In this document: positions 21,696 to 33,720 of the stretch, piece by piece
Position numbering within the stretch: the first letter of the stretch is position 1
How the letters are laid out: every line of letters starts with the position of its first letter
Origin: Halichoerus grypus
Taxonomy: Eukaryota > Chordata > Mammalia > Carnivora > Phocidae
Assembly (NCBI RefSeq): GCF_964656455.1
Contig: NC_135718.1
Coordinates: 21,650,449 to 21,714,448 of the forward strand
Length of the DNA stretch: 64,000 nucleotides
Direction of reading: 5' to 3'
Position numbers and translations under genes: made by a program
The notes under the pieces: model-generated
Databases searched by the model: none
Seen by the model: the letters and a program-made list of their open reading frames with translations, nothing else
What the model was told of the DNA's origin: nothing

Positions 21696-23360
21696 CTTAA
21701 CATAGGGATTTAGGTAACTGAAAGAGAAAACAGAGTTGTACACAGTTGTACAAAGTAGAAATCCTCTAAGTTTAATAACGTTAGTATAATATAAAAGTCT
21801 ACTTACAAATGTAATTTACTTTTAAAAAGTAACTAATTGAAGTTTAGCTTGCTCATTCTAGAGGAAAGGGCTAGGGAAGTGCTTGGGAAAATCCCCCAAG
21901 CCAAGAAAGAGATCAGAAAAATCACCAAGTACTAGAAGAGTTGTATTGATTCTGTGTGCTAAGAAACTGTTTAATTTGTTTGTACACCTGCTCTGTCTCC
22001 TGATGACTTTAGTCATAATCAGCTAGGTAGTAACATAAAATGTCCTGTGCATATGTATTTCTTCACACCATCTGACTGATGTCATTACTCCATGAAAGAA
22101 AATGCTAAAGAGTTTTGTTAATTTGAATTCCACAGCTAATGGCATGTCCAAGAAGCAAAATTTCTTTTTCACGACTCAGTTTTAAGAACTCCTATGTTGG
22201 AATTTAGTGCAGATCAGGTGGTGGGTAGTAATTCTTACCCCACTCTCACTCCCTATGCCTGTCCATGGGTTTTAGAAAATAAAGATAAGAGTATAAACAA
22301 TAAAGTCAAAATTTTCTCATAATTCATGCCCCAAAATGAAAATTGATGACATTTTCTTGTTTATTCACCCAATGATTTATATGCGTATTTTGCAAAATCG
22401 GGTCATACAACACCTGACATTTGACCTGCCTACTTGCTCAATGGTTAGTGACTGTTTTCTCTGCAATTAATTCTTCTTCTGAATTTGGTTTTATCAGCTA
22501 AATATTGCTAGCCATCATTCTTATGTACTGGCAATTAGTTGGCCAGTGGCCGCTTTTTGGAATTTAAGTTTTTCAAGATTTTTATGACTCGTAACACTTA
22601 TAATTTTTGTGTATTTGTAATTACACACATAAGACAAATTCCTATATGGAGAATTGTTAGTTTAAAGTACATGAACAAATTTTGGCTTTCCAAACATTGA
22701 TAAATACCTAAGTCCTTTCTCTATGGTCAAGAGTAGTTATTAGCAAACACAACACATACCCACATATATTTTAGAATTTGGATAGGCCAAAAGTGACATT
22801 TGATCTTATATTTCTGTGACTATTAGTAACAATACTCTTCTTTATCATTCTTTTTTTGTCATATAGATCCCTTTGTTTAAGAAATACTGTATATTTATCC
22901 TTTGCAAAAAAGCAAAAAAAAATGTAACTTACACTGTATACTCATATATGGAACTCAGGATTCATTCTTTATCAGTCATAATTCCAGTTGGTACACTTCT
23001 GAGTGGAAGGCTGAGCTGGATTCAGTTTTGACACAAATTATGTAAATTGCTATATAATTTGGGCCAAATTTCCCTTTATCTCTTATGCCTTATTTTTGCC
23101 AGTGGGTGGTGGGGCGTGGGGGGAGAATGATGACAAGAATAAGCTGTATGCTTTGAATTTCATCAAGATACCATTGGAATAAGTGAGATCATAACCCAAT
23201 GCTATCATGACTTCAGCTATCTGTGAAAAGTAAATTTACACTTTGATGCTTCATCATGCTACTTAATAGTGACATCAGGATATTTTATTTTATGTATTAA
23301 AATAAGACCCTCACAGTCCTTAGCTACATTACCTGGAGCTCCCAAGTTAGTAAGAAGGAC
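21696..23360. other. No recognised feature
   Basis: A 1.7-kb stretch free of SINEs and without a repeat I can name; it contains no open frame of note. Such repeat-poor stretches in an otherwise repeat-dense window are where a conserved non-coding element would be sought. Confidence 0.45.
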
Positions 23361-23361
23361 A

Positions 23362-23600
23362 TGGCTTAGAAGTCATTAAACACTCATGTATCAAGGTAAT
23401 ATGCTAAGGATTTCACATGTATCACTTTATTTAATCTTGACAAAAATCTTACATTATAGGTACTGTAATCATCTTATATGTTAGATGAGGAACTGAGGTA
23501 GGAGCATTTTAAATAACCTGCCTAAGAACACACAGTTAACAAGTATTTAAGGTGGGAGTCAGTTCCTAGATATCTGAATAAAACTACAATGTGATCTCTG
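23362..23600 (-). mobile_element. MIR relic, long
   Basis: One of the better-preserved MIRs. ATATGCTAAGGATTTCACAT, CACTTTATTTAATCTTGACA, ATTATAGGTACTGTAATCAT, GATGAGGAACTGAGGTAGGA, CTGCCTAAGAACACACAGTT and GGTGGGAGTCAGTTCCTAGA all follow complemented MIR order. Confidence 0.85.
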
Positions 23601-23648
23601 CTTTGTTAGTCTTGGAATAAAAACATGATTTGAATTCATTGTATTATT

Positions 23649-23838
23649 TTTTTTTAAAGATTTTATTTATTTATTTATTTGACAGAGAGAGAGAAACAGC
23701 ATGAGAGGGGATAGGGTCAGAGGGAGAAGCAGGCTCCCCGCCGAGCAGGGAGCCTGATGCGGGACTCGATCCCAGGACTCCGGGATCATGACCTGAGCTG
23801 AAGGCAGTCGCTTAACCAACTGAGCCACCCAGGCGCCC
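23649..23838 (-). mobile_element. SINEC (CAN-SINE), young
   Basis: A minus-strand copy retaining CpGs (CCCCGCCGAGCAGGGAGCCT, GATGCGGGACTCGATCCCAG, CAGTCGCTTAACCAACTGAG). A perfect 18-bp target duplication, TGAATTCATTGTATTATT, lies at 23631-23648 and 23839-23856. Confidence 0.97.
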
Positions 23839-24069
23839 TGAATTCATTGTATTATTAACCTCTCAAATACACAGTATGATTAATGGCAGGTTAATCCCTT
23901 TCTGACACCCAACATAGGCCTCGGTCATCTTTCTCCACTTTCAGTAACTGAGTTCTCAGAATATACAAAGTAAATTTAATATTAGCCTAAATCAACTATC
24001 ATGATTTGAGGAAATCAATGACTGAAAAAAAAATATAAATAAACAAAAATAAGTCCCCTAAAAATGCAT

Positions 24070-24440
24070 TACAGTGACCGGATGTCAACGAGGTGGTGGA
24101 CTAGGAAGTTACAACCCCTCCTTCTTCAACAGAGATGGGGAATTAACAGCAATATATAGAACAGAATAACTCTGTGAGAACTCTAGAGATGAGTTGAGAA
24201 GCCATAGCAAATAGGCCATTGTAAAACCAAAAGAGGATTCCTGTAAAAGAGGTAGAAAAAAGTGTAGTGTTCGGCAGGCTCACCCATGCCTCTCCCCCTC
24301 TGCAACATTGTATGGAGCAACTGGGAGGGAACTCTTTATGTTGCCTCTCTCATCTTCCCTTTAGGCTCTCAGGGCCTTCCTTCTCTCTTCCAAAAATTAT
24401 CCACTACATCGGTTATGGATTTTGCTAGATGTAGTTAAAA

Positions 24441-24483
<43 letters not shown>

Positions 24484-25150
24484 AAGAAAGAAAGAAAGAA
24501 AGAAAGAAAAAAAAAAAAGTCCTTTCCAACCCTTATGAAAATATTTCAGGAAATTTTGGATTCCAGTAATGGTGGCATAACTTGGATAAATTATACCTCT
24601 TATAGATACCATTATAAAACCTAGAGGAAAAAGGGGGGGATTTCTGGAGAATACTCAAAAATGGAAATCAAGTAGAGAGAAATCAACCTTAGAAAGACAA
24701 ACTGTAATGGATGAGATTTGCAAGTTTGAGGCTTTTGCCTGTACATTCACAGACTTGAAGCTGACTGCTAGGCAAAGCAGCAGAATTTACTTTCCAAGGT
24801 GTTGGAGGACAGAGATATGGAGGCTTGTAGAATAGCAGAAAGTTAAAGGAAAAGTCTTGGAAGAAAGGGAGCCACAGAAGAGTTGAACACTAAAACTGTG
24901 CATTTGAATTCCTCACAAAGACTTGACTGCTAAACTATACGTGCTTCAACAAGGTCCCAGAGGAGCTGAGGCAAAAGCAGCAACTGGAACCTCACAGAAT
25001 TGAGAGACAATTTCAGCTACTGACCCTTGCAGGAGAGGCTGAGTCTTGAATTTTAATACAACCAAGTTAACTGGTCTTTAGGGAAATGTCACTCTTCAGA
25101 GAAACATAAGAGGAAAAGTCCAGATGTTAGGAGAGAAAATAAAATATGTG
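24070..25150 (+). mobile_element. Ancient L1 5' region (5' UTR, no ORFs)
   Basis: It begins with GTCAACGAGGTGGTGGACTA, which resembles the L1 5' terminus ('caagatggtggactaggaag'). The order of an old L1 5' UTR follows: AACTCTGTGAGAACTCTAGA, AAAACCAAAAGAGGATTCCT, GGAGAGAAATCAACCTTAGA-like text, AGAGGAGCTGAGGCAAAAGC and GCAGCAACTGGAACCTCACA. The assignment is from memory of this 5' UTR type. A (TAAA)n-(GAAA)n tract interrupts it at 24437-24518. Confidence 0.6.
24437..24518. repeat. (TAAA)n-(GAAA)n compound microsatellite
   Basis: About twelve TAAA units, then five to six GAAA units, then an A run. It may descend from the poly(A) tail of a lost insertion, since it interrupts the L1 5' region. 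Confidence 0.95.
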
Positions 25151-25626
25151 TGTGGGGTGGGGGCTAGGGTAAGTGAGTTAATTAGAGAAAATGATCAGAG
25201 AAGACTGCCATTTAAGCTAAGGCATGTATGAAGTATGAGAGGGAGGCAGCTAAGTACAAACAGAAATTACGCCATGTGAAAAAAATTACACATGGCCTGA
25301 TGTATAGTATGTCTACAATAAATAAATACTTTTCAACCAATAAACCAAGAAATGTTATTAGCGACCCACTTTGTGATACAAATATTGACTCTCAGTAAAA
25401 TCTTTGGAGATAAGGGTATGGGCTTGATGATTAAGATAGGTCAAGTTTCTATCTGGAAGTGTGACTCTTTTTCAAGTAAAGTATCAATACTCTTGTTGAG
25501 TTTGAGTAAGACTGTATAGGTTTTCAGTGTTTGCACATATGGTCTCCCCTTATGAACTCATTCAATCCTCAAAATCCTTTGCTGAATCCTTGATATTTAT
25601 GATGCCTTTTTGGATGTTAGTAATTT
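25151..25626. other. No recognised feature
   Basis: A short unassigned spacer between the L1 5' region and the full-length minus-strand L1. It ends with the CTTTTGATATCGATCT string that is one copy of that L1's probable target duplication. Confidence 0.45.
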
Positions 25627-25904
25627 CTTTTGATATCGATCTTTTTTTAACTCAATTAGTGTATCATTAGTTTCAGATGTAGAGTTGGACACATCACACC
25701 AGTTGCACATAACACCCAGTGCTCATCACATTATGTGCCCACCTTAATGCCCATCACCGAATTACCCCATTCCCCAATCCACCTCCCCTCCAGCAATCCT
25801 CAGTTGGTTTCCTATAGCTATGAGTCTCTCATGGGTTGTCTCCCTCTCTGATTTCTTCCCATTCCATTTTCCCTCCTTTCCCCTATGATCCTCTTCTCTG
25901 TTTC

Positions 25905-26061
25905 TTATATGCCCCATATGAGTGAAATCATATGATAATTGTCTTTCTCTGATTGACTTATTTCGCTCAGCATAATACGCTTCAGTTCCATCCACGTCAA
26001 TGTAAATGGTAAGTATTCATCCTATCTGATGATGAATGGCTGAGTAATATTCCATTGTATT

Positions 26062-26112
<51 letters not shown>

Positions 26113-29100
26113 GATATATATCACATCTTCTTTATCCATTCATCTGTCGATGAACATCTTGACTCTTTCCATAGTTTGGCTATTGTGGACATTGCTGCTA
26201 TAAACATTGGAGTACATGTGCCCCTTCATATCGCTACATTTGTATCTTTGGGACAAATACCTAGTAGTACAATTGCTGTAGCTCTATTTTTAAATTCTTG
26301 AGGAACCTCCATACTGTTTTCCAGAGTTGCTATACCAGCTTGCATTCCCACCAACAGTGTAAGATTGTTCCCCTTTATCCACATCCTCACCAACATTTGT
26401 CCTTTCCTGACTTGTTAATTTTAGCCATTCTGACTGGTGTGAGTTGGTGTCTCATTGTAGTTTTGATTTGGATTTCCCTGATGCCGAGCGATGTTGAGCA
26501 CTTTTTCATGTGTCTGTTGGCCATTTGGATGTCTTCTTTGGAAAAATGTGTGTTCATGTCTTCTGCCCATGTCTTGACTGAATTATTTGCTTTTTGGGTA
26601 TTGAGTTTGATCTTGGATACTAGCCCTTTATCTGATATGTCATTTGCAAATATCTTTTCCCATTCCATACATTGTCTTTTAGTTTTGCTGTTTCCTTTGC
26701 TATGCAGAAACTTTTTCTCCTGGTGAAGTCCCAATAGTTCATTTTTGCTTTTGTTTCCCTTGCCTTTAGAGACTTGCCTAGCAAGAAGTTGCTATGGCCA
26801 GATCAAAGAGGTTGCTGCCTATGTGCTCTAGGATTTTGATGGATTCCTGTCTTAATTTAGGCCTTTCATCCATTTTGAGTCTATTTTTGTGTGTGGTGTA
26901 AGGAAATGGTCCAGTTTCATCCTTCTGTATGTGGATGTCCGATTTTCCCAATACCATTTGTTGAAGAGACTGTCTTTGCTCCATTGGATCTTCTTTCCTG
27001 CTTTGTTGAAGATCAGTTGACCACAGAGTTGAGGGTCCATTTCTGGGTGCTCTATTCTGTTCCATTGATCTATGTGTTTGTTTTTGTGCCAGTACCATAC
27101 TGTTGTGATGATTACAGCTTTGTAATAGTGCTTGAAGTCCGGCATTGTGATACCCCCAGCTGTGGTTTTCTTTGTGAACATTCCTCTGGCTATTCGAGGT
27201 CTTTTCTGGTTCCATACAAATTTCAGGATTATTTGTTCCAGCTCTGTGAGAAATGTCAATGGCATTTTGATAGGGATTGCATTGAATGTGTGGATTGCTC
27301 TGAGTAGCATAGATATTTTAACAAGATTTATTCTTCCAATTCATGAGCATGGAATGTTTTTCCATTTCTTTGTGTCTTCCTCAATTTCTTTCATAAGTGT
27401 TCTGTAGTTTTTAGAGTACAGATCCTTTACCTCTTTGGTTAGGTTTATTCCTAGGTACCTTATGGTTTTTGGTGCAATTGTAAATGGGATCGATTCCTTG
27501 ATTTCTTTTTCTTCTGTCTCATTGTTAGTATAGAGAAATGCAACTAATTTCTGTACATTGATTTTATATCCTGCCACATTGCTGAATTCTTGTATGAATT
27601 CTAGCAATTTGGGGGTGGAGTCTTTTGGGTTTTCCACATAAAGTATCATGTCATCTGTGAAGAGTTAGAGTTTGACTTTTTTGCCAATTTGAATGCCTTT
27701 TATTTCTTTTTGTTGTCTGATTGCTGAGGCTAGGACTTCTAGTACTATGTTGAACAACAGTGGTGACAGTGGACATCCCTTGTCATGTTCCTCACTTTAA
27801 GGGAAAATCTCTCAGTGTTTTCCCCATTGAGAATGATATTCTCTGTGGGCTTTTCATAAATGGCTTTTATGATATTGAGGTATGTTCCCTCTATCCCTAC
27901 ACTGTGAAGAGTTTTAATCAAGAAAGGATGCTGTATTTTGCCAAATACTATTTCTGCATCAACTGGGAGGATTATATAGTTCTTGTCCTTTCTTTTGTTA
28001 ATGTGATGTTTCATGTTGATTGATTTGTGGATGTTGAACCAGCCTTGCAGCCCAGGATTAGATCACACCTGGTTGTGGTGAATAATCCTTTTAATGGACA
28101 ATTGGATCCTATTAGCTAGTATCTTGGTGAGAATTTTGGCATCCATGTTCATCAGGAATATTAGTCTGTTCTTCTACTTTTTGGTGGGGTCTTTGTCTGG
28201 TTTTGGGACAAGGTAATGCTGGCTTCATAGAACGAGTTTGGAAGTTTTCCTTCCATTTCTATTTTTTGAAACAGCTTCAGAAGAATAGGTATTAGTTCTA
28301 CTTTAAATGTTTGGTAGATTTCCCCTGGGAAGCCATCTGGTCCTGGACTCTTGTTTGTTGGGAGATTTCGGATTACTGCTTCAATTTCCTTAGTGGTTAT
28401 AGGTCTGTTCAGGTTTTCTCTTTCTTCCTGTTTCAGTTTTGGTGGTTTATACATTTCTAGGAATGCATCCATTTCTTCCAGATTACCTAATTTGTTGGCA
28501 TATAGTTGCTCATAATATGTTCTTAAAATTGTTTGTATTTCCTTGGTGTCAGTCATAATCTCTCCTCTTTCATTCATGATTTTATTAATTTGGGTCCTTT
28601 CTCTTTTCTTTTTGATAAGTCTGTCTAGGAGTTTATTGATCTTATTAATTCCTTCAAAGAACCAGCTCCTAGTTTCGTTGATCTGTTCTACTGTTCTTTT
28701 GGTTTCTATTTCATTGATTTCTGTTCTAATCTTTATTATTTCTCATCTCCTGCTTGGTTTAGGATCTATTTGCTGTTCTTTCTGCAGCTCCTTTAGGTGT
28801 AAGGTTAGCTTGTGTATTTGAGATTTTTCTAGTTTCTTGAGAAAGTCTTGTATTGGTATATACTTCCCTCTTAGGACTGTCTTTGCAGCATCCCAAAGGT
28901 TTTGAACAGCTGTGTTTTCATTTTCATGAATTTTTTAAATTCTTCTTAATTTACTGGTTGATCTATTCATTCTTTAGTAGGATGCTCTTTAGCCTCCAAG
29001 TATTTGAGTTCCTTCCAAATTTCCTCTTGTGATTGAGTTCTAGTTTCAAAGCATTGTTGTCTGAAAATATGCAGGGAATAACCCCAACCTATTGTACCAG

Positions 29101-29711
29101 TTGAGACCTGATTTGTGACCCAGTATGTGATCTATTCTGGAGAATGTTCCATATGCACCGAGAAGAATGTGTATTCTGTTGCTTTAGGATGGAATGCTCT
29201 GTTTATATCTGTGAAGTCATCTGGTCCTGTGTGTCATTCAAAGCCCTTGTTTCCTTGTTGATCTTCTGCTTAGATGATCTGTCCCCTACTATTATTGTAT
29301 TATTATCAATGTGTTTCTTTAATTTCATTATTAATTGGTTTATATAATTGGCTGCTCCCAAGTTAGGAGCATAAATATTTACAATTGTTAGATCTTCTTG
29401 TTGGATAGACTCTTTAAGTATGATATAGTGTCCCTCTTTATATCTTACTACAGGCTTTGGTTGAAAATCTAATTTGTCTGATATGAGGATTGCTACCCTG
29501 GCTTTCTTTGAATGTCCATTAGCATGATACATTGTTCTCCACCCTCTCACTTTCAATCTGGTGATGTCTTTGGGTCTAAAATGAGACTCTTGTAGGCAGC
29601 ATATGGAGGGGCTTACATTTTTATCCAATCTGATACCCTATGTCTGTTGATTGGAGCACTTAGCCCATTTACATTCAGAGTAACTATTGAAAGATATGAA
29701 TTTAGTGCCAT
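25905..29711 (-). pseudogene. L1 ORF2 relic (endonuclease-reverse transcriptase)
   Basis: ORF2 normally encodes an endonuclease and reverse transcriptase that copy L1 RNA into the genome. The start ATG is at 29711 (MALNSYLSIVTLNVNG). Open pieces in different frames preserve the endonuclease (CLQESH at 29203-29628), the RT fingers motif NKSPGPDGF (28161-28577), RT palm segments (27745-28014), thumb and C-terminal parts (26852-27310), and the C-terminal [11 protein letters not shown] block (26387-26734). The catalytic FADD box reads FTDD at about 27650-27661, with a stop codon just upstream in the same frame. The span of about 1,270 codons matches an intact ORF2. It is certainly inactive. A CA/TA microsatellite at 26065-26112 disrupts the C-terminus. 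Confidence 0.93.
26065..26112. repeat. (CA)n-(TA)n microsatellite inside L1 ORF2
   Basis: About sixteen CA units followed by eight TA units. It arose directly after TATTCCATTGTATTTATA, the L1 3'-coding position where a second L1 at 52.38 kb also carries a dinucleotide repeat. Confidence 0.97.
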
Positions 29712-29923
29712 TATATTACCTGTGAAGTCACTGCTTCTGTATATTGTCTCTGTTCCTTTCTGTTCTATGTTACTTTTAGGGTCTCTCTTCACTTAAAATA
29801 TCCTCTTTAATATTTCTTGCAGAGCTAGTTTAGTGATCACAAATTCCTTGTTTCTGCTTGTCCTAGAAGCTCTTTATCTCTCCTTTCATTCTGAATGACA
29901 GCCTTGCTGGATAAAGTATTCTT

Positions 29924-30347
29924 TTTTTTTTTTTTTAAGATTTTATTTATTGGGGTGCCTGGATGGCTCGGTCAGTTAGGCATCTGCCTTCAGCTCAGGT
30001 CATGATCCCAGGGTCCTGGGATCGAGCCCCCCATCAGGCTCCTTGCTCTGTGGGGAGCCCACTTCTCCCTCTCTTCCCTGCTCATACTCTCTCACTGTCT
30101 CTCCTTCTCTCTCAAATAAATAAAATCTTTTAGAAAAATAAAATAAAATAAAAAATAAAAAAGATTTTATTTATTTATTTGACAGAGAGAGAGGCAGTAA
30201 GAGAGGGAACACAAGCAGGGGGAGTGGGAGAGGGAAAAGCAGGCTTCCCGCTGAGCAGGGAGCCCAATGCAGGGCTCGATCCCAGGACCCTGGGATCATG
30301 ACCTGAGCCAAAGGCAGACGATTAATGACTGAGCCACCCAGGCACCC
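29924..30347 (-). mobile_element. SINEC (CAN-SINE) inserted in L1 ORF1, itself interrupted
   Basis: A minus-strand SINE whose poly(T)/tail portion (29924-29951) and body (30161-30347) are separated by another SINE. Its own 17-bp target duplication, CTGGATAAAGTATTCTT, is perfect at 29907-29923 and 30348-30364. Excising it restores the L1 ORF1 order. Confidence 0.97.
29952..30160 (+). mobile_element. SINEC (CAN-SINE) nested inside another SINE
   Basis: A plus-strand copy starting GGGGTGCCTGGATGGCTCGG with an A-rich (AAATA)n tail. It inserted into the AT-rich tail of the minus-strand SINE and duplicated AAGATTTTATTTATT (29937-29951 and 30161-30175). The insertion order is therefore L1, then minus SINE, then plus SINE. 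Confidence 0.97.
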
Positions 30348-31079
30348 CTGGATAAAGTATTCTTGGCTGCATGTTTTTCTCATTTAGCACCCTGACTATA
30401 TTATGCCAGCCCTTTCTGGCCTGCCTGGTCTCTGTGCATATGTCTGCTGCCAGTCTAATGGTTCTACCCTTATAGGTTAAGAACTTCTTGTTTTGAGCTG
30501 CTTTCAGGATTTTCTCTTTATCTCTGAAATTTGCAAGCTTCACTATTATATGTTGGGGTGTTGATCTATTTTTGTTGATTTTGAGGGGGGATATCTGTGC
30601 CTGCTTACTTGAATGCCTGTTTCCTTCCACAGATTAGGGAAGTTCTCAGCTATGATTTGCTCAAATATACCTTCTGTTCCTCTCTCTCTTTCCTCTTCCT
30701 TGGGGATTCCAATCAATCAAATTTTGTTTCACTTTTTGGTATTGCTGATTTCTCGAAGCCTCCCCTCCTGATCCTTTATTGTTTTTCTCTCTTTTCCTCA
30801 GCTTCCTTATTTTCTAACATTATGTCTTCTATGTCACTGTCATTTACCCAAGCCATTTTAGACTGCATCTCAGTTAAAGGATTTTTAATTTCAGCCTGAT
30901 TAGATATTATTTCTGCACTAAAGGATTCTATGGTGTCTTTTATGCTTTTTTCAAGCCCAGCTAGTATCTTTATAATTGTTATTCTGAATTCCAGGTCCGA
31001 CATTTTACTTATATCCATATTGATTAAATCTATGGCAGAGAGTATATTAGCTCTGGTTCTTTCTTTTGTTATGAATTCC

Positions 31080-32502
31080 TCCTTCTAGTCCTTTTGTCCA
31101 GAGAAGAATAAACAAGAGAACAAAAAATAAATAAAAAATAAAAATATCAAACATGACCCTAGCAAAATATACACTAGACAATCAGAAGAGACCAGGGAAA
31201 AAAAAGGGGGGGAAAGAGAGAATATAATCAAACAGGTAGACAGAACAGGATCATACACTTGGTCCTGGGTATATTTTGCTCTGTTTGTTAGAAGACACTT
31301 GATCCCACAATTGTAAAGAAAGAAAAACTTACATATATACAAAAATAAAACTGAATAGAGTGAAAGGAAGCCATAATAAAGAATATATCTATAAAATGTA
31401 AATGTAAAAATGAAAATTTTAAAAAAAGACTTAAAAACAAAGAGTTGATTAAATAAAAAACTAGTTGAAAAGGAAAAAAAGAAAAAAGAAAAGGAAAATT
31501 TTAAACTGAAAGATAAAAGAATCATGAGAAAAAACTTTGAATTCTATATACTATTTCCTCTAGCACAGGAGTTTTGCAGTTCTGTATGCTTGGTAAATTT
31601 GGTTTCCCCTGATGTCCAGCTGGTCTTCTGGAGGAGGGTCCTGTCACACTGATTCTCAGGTGTCTTTGCACTGCCCCTTGCCAGGGGGCTGGGCTCAGTG
31701 TAAGTTGCTTCAGGTTGTTCTATGTGGCTTTTGCTCCCTGAAGGCTTTCTGCTCCACTTTAGAGAATGAAAATAAAAATGGTGGTGCCCCGATCTCCAGG
31801 ACTGGAGCTGAAAATCCCAGCCCCACTCTTCAGTAAACTCTCAGGGAAAAGCAGTCTTCACTTTTTTGTGGGCCAAACTGTGCAGACTCCTTAGGTGTGC
31901 TCCTACGCCAGTCCTCCCATGGTAGGGAGGAGGGTTGCCACAGGCCTGCTGCTTTCAGGGCTCCTGCATGGAAAGCGGTTTCCCGATCATGCCACAGTTG
32001 GTGGTTTATGGCAAACCAAGCTGAGAGCCCACTCCTGGACTTGCTGATCGTAGCCAGTTTCCCTGCTCCAATGCTTGGGAACTCTGCCGGCTCAGGCACC
32101 CCTGTTCTTTCTGTGACCCTGAGGATCCTGAGACCACACTGTCTCACCTAGGATTCTGCCCTACTTTGCCATCTGAGAACCTTTCAGGCAGGGATGTCTC
32201 TCACTGGAGCAGACTTCTAAAAGTTCCAATTTTGCACTCTAGGGCTATATCATTTTCCGGTAGCTGGCTTACAGAGGCTCCCTCCCCCCGCCATTTATCT
32301 TTTGCTATATCTCCTCAGATTCACTTCTCTGCACCTCTTACCTTGCAAAAAGTGGTCACCTTTCTATTTGTAGAATCCCAGAAATTCTTTTCTTACATCT
32401 CAGATTGAATTCACAGGTGTTCAGAATGATTTGATAGACATCTAGCTGAATTCAAGGGACCAGATGAAATGAGGTCCCCTACTCTTCCGCCATCTTGCCT
32501 CC
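31080..32502 (-). other. L1 5' UTR
   Basis: Untranslated leader of the full-length L1. The part nearest the terminus (31.6-32.5 kb) has moderate G+C, while the part next to ORF1 (31.08-31.55 kb) is A/T-rich with many AAATAAA strings. No coding is expected; several short open frames here on both strands are incidental. Confidence 0.85.
32487..32497 (-). promoter_or_regulatory. YY1-type site at the L1 5' end
   Basis: The minus strand reads CAAGATGGCGG within the first 20 bases of the L1. This matches the YY1 recognition core found at the start of many mammalian L1 5' UTRs, where it directs transcription initiation at the element's first base. Whether it still binds is unknown. Confidence 0.75.
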
Positions 32503-32519
32503 CTTTGGTATCTGTCTTA

Positions 32520-33585
32520 TTTTCTGTACTAGGTCATGAGTGCATTGACCCCCAAGGTTGCCTAGGGCAGTGCCACTATTTCTTAGTCTGCCTTGTGTTG
32601 GAAACATCTTTAATAACTGGAGTTTCTGGAATGACGAGACTACGCCCACTTTGTCCATGTGTAATCCTGGAATGATTATCTCAGACTCAGACTCAGGACT
32701 ATCTGACTCCCAGGTACATACATCTTGCCATTATCTTGTAAGTCTTTCCTGATGAAATTTATTTCCTAGTTCTGGAGGTAGCAGGTGTCACTGTGGGTTA
32801 TGTTGTGATGGAAAGCAGAGAGACTCTGAGTCCTTACCTTAAGAAGGTGATTTCAAAGTGAGCTAAGCACTGAAAGAGATGCTGCATATGTCAATGGTAG
32901 AAATCTGGGATTGTTCTCATTAATTTTCAATTCTGCATCTTGGTTTTTTACAGTATTCTATGCTTCTCCTATCTCCCCCAATGCATTTCCTTCCAAATTT
33001 GGCTTCCAGAAAAACATTTTCAGTTTTTAATGGATTATTTTGAAGGTTCTCCCCTTACTTTCTATTGTTTTTGTGTTTGTCTCTATACAAAAAGCATGCT
33101 TCCTTTTCCAGCTGCTGTTTTTTATCTGTGGGTTCAAAAATGAGTCATCTAAATTTTAACTAGTAATTATTCTGTAATTAGACACTTGAATATTTGACTT
33201 TCTTGGCCCATGGGATAACCTAGTCAGAATTCAGAATCAATTTGTATAATTTGCCTTTTACACCCTCATTCAATCTCCTTGAGCTATTAAAATATACAGT
33301 TATGTAATAACATTAGAAGACATTTTTCAGAGCCCAGTGTCCTTCAACAATTAATATGGTGAAGTATTGTAAGAAGAAGGGCTCTGATGAAGTTCATATT
33401 TATTTACTGATGAACTCTTTGGCCTCACTAAATTGTGTAAATATAAATAAATCACTTATTTCTGAACATCAGTTTTATAATCCGTCATATTGTTCTGACT
33501 CATTTTTAAAGTTTTTGTTAAAGTCAAATGAAAACTATTCTCATCATAACACAATCTGTATCTGTGACACATAATATAGGGTGAT
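32520..33585. other. No recognised feature
   Basis: Unassigned sequence downstream of the L1, beyond its target duplication. Short frames only. Confidence 0.45.
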
Positions 33586-33589
33586 GATG

Positions 33590-33720
33590 CCCGTTGTTCA
33601 TGTTGAATATTCACTGAGTACTTCCTATGTGTCAGGCTGCGTAAGGTATTCTGCAGGCATTATCTCATTTGGCCTTCCATTTGAGACTTCAAGAAGTTCA
33701 GTTACCCAAGTCACAGTACA
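33590..33720 (-). mobile_element. MIR or L2 relic
   Basis: TTCACTGAGTACTTCCTATG, TGTCAGGCTGCGTAAGGTAT and GGCATTATCTCATTTGGCCT match the complement of the shared L2/MIR 3' region followed by MIR body sequence. Confidence 0.65.

Larger units (their letters stand above)
29800..31060 (-). pseudogene. L1 ORF1 relic (RNA-binding protein), split by SINEs
   Basis: ORF1 encodes the trimeric RNA-binding protein of L1 particles. The open piece at 30776-31018 shows the coiled-coil type N-terminal half (FRITIIKILAGLEKSIKDTI). The piece at 30322-30630 shows the central and C-terminal RNA-binding blocks (PQHIIVKLANF, TIRLAADICTETRQARKGWH, NMQPRILYP). The remaining C-terminus continues below 29924 after the SINE insertion and ends near 29.8 kb. 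Frameshifts, stops and the SINE pair make it non-functional. The exact start codon is uncertain. Confidence 0.88.
25643..32502 (-). mobile_element. Full-length L1 LINE, inactive
   Basis: A 6.86-kb element reading from 32502 down to 25643. The order is 5' end with a GCAAGATGGCGGAAGAGTAG terminus, 5' UTR (about 31.08-32.5 kb), ORF1 relic, ORF2 relic, and a 3' UTR ending in a short A run. The probable target duplication is CTTTGGTATCTGTCT (32503-32517) against CTTTTGATATCGATCT (25627-25642), diverged by a few changes. Excluding the nested SINE pair (about 440 bp including duplicated target sequence) the length fits a complete L1. Both ORFs are broken by stops and frameshifts. It is younger than the L1M fragments elsewhere in the window but old enough to carry SINEs of two ages. 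Confidence 0.95.

Noticed and set aside
26298..27407. Several long plus-strand frames across 26.3-27.4 kb
   Set aside because: They are opposite-strand shadows of the minus-strand L1 ORF2.
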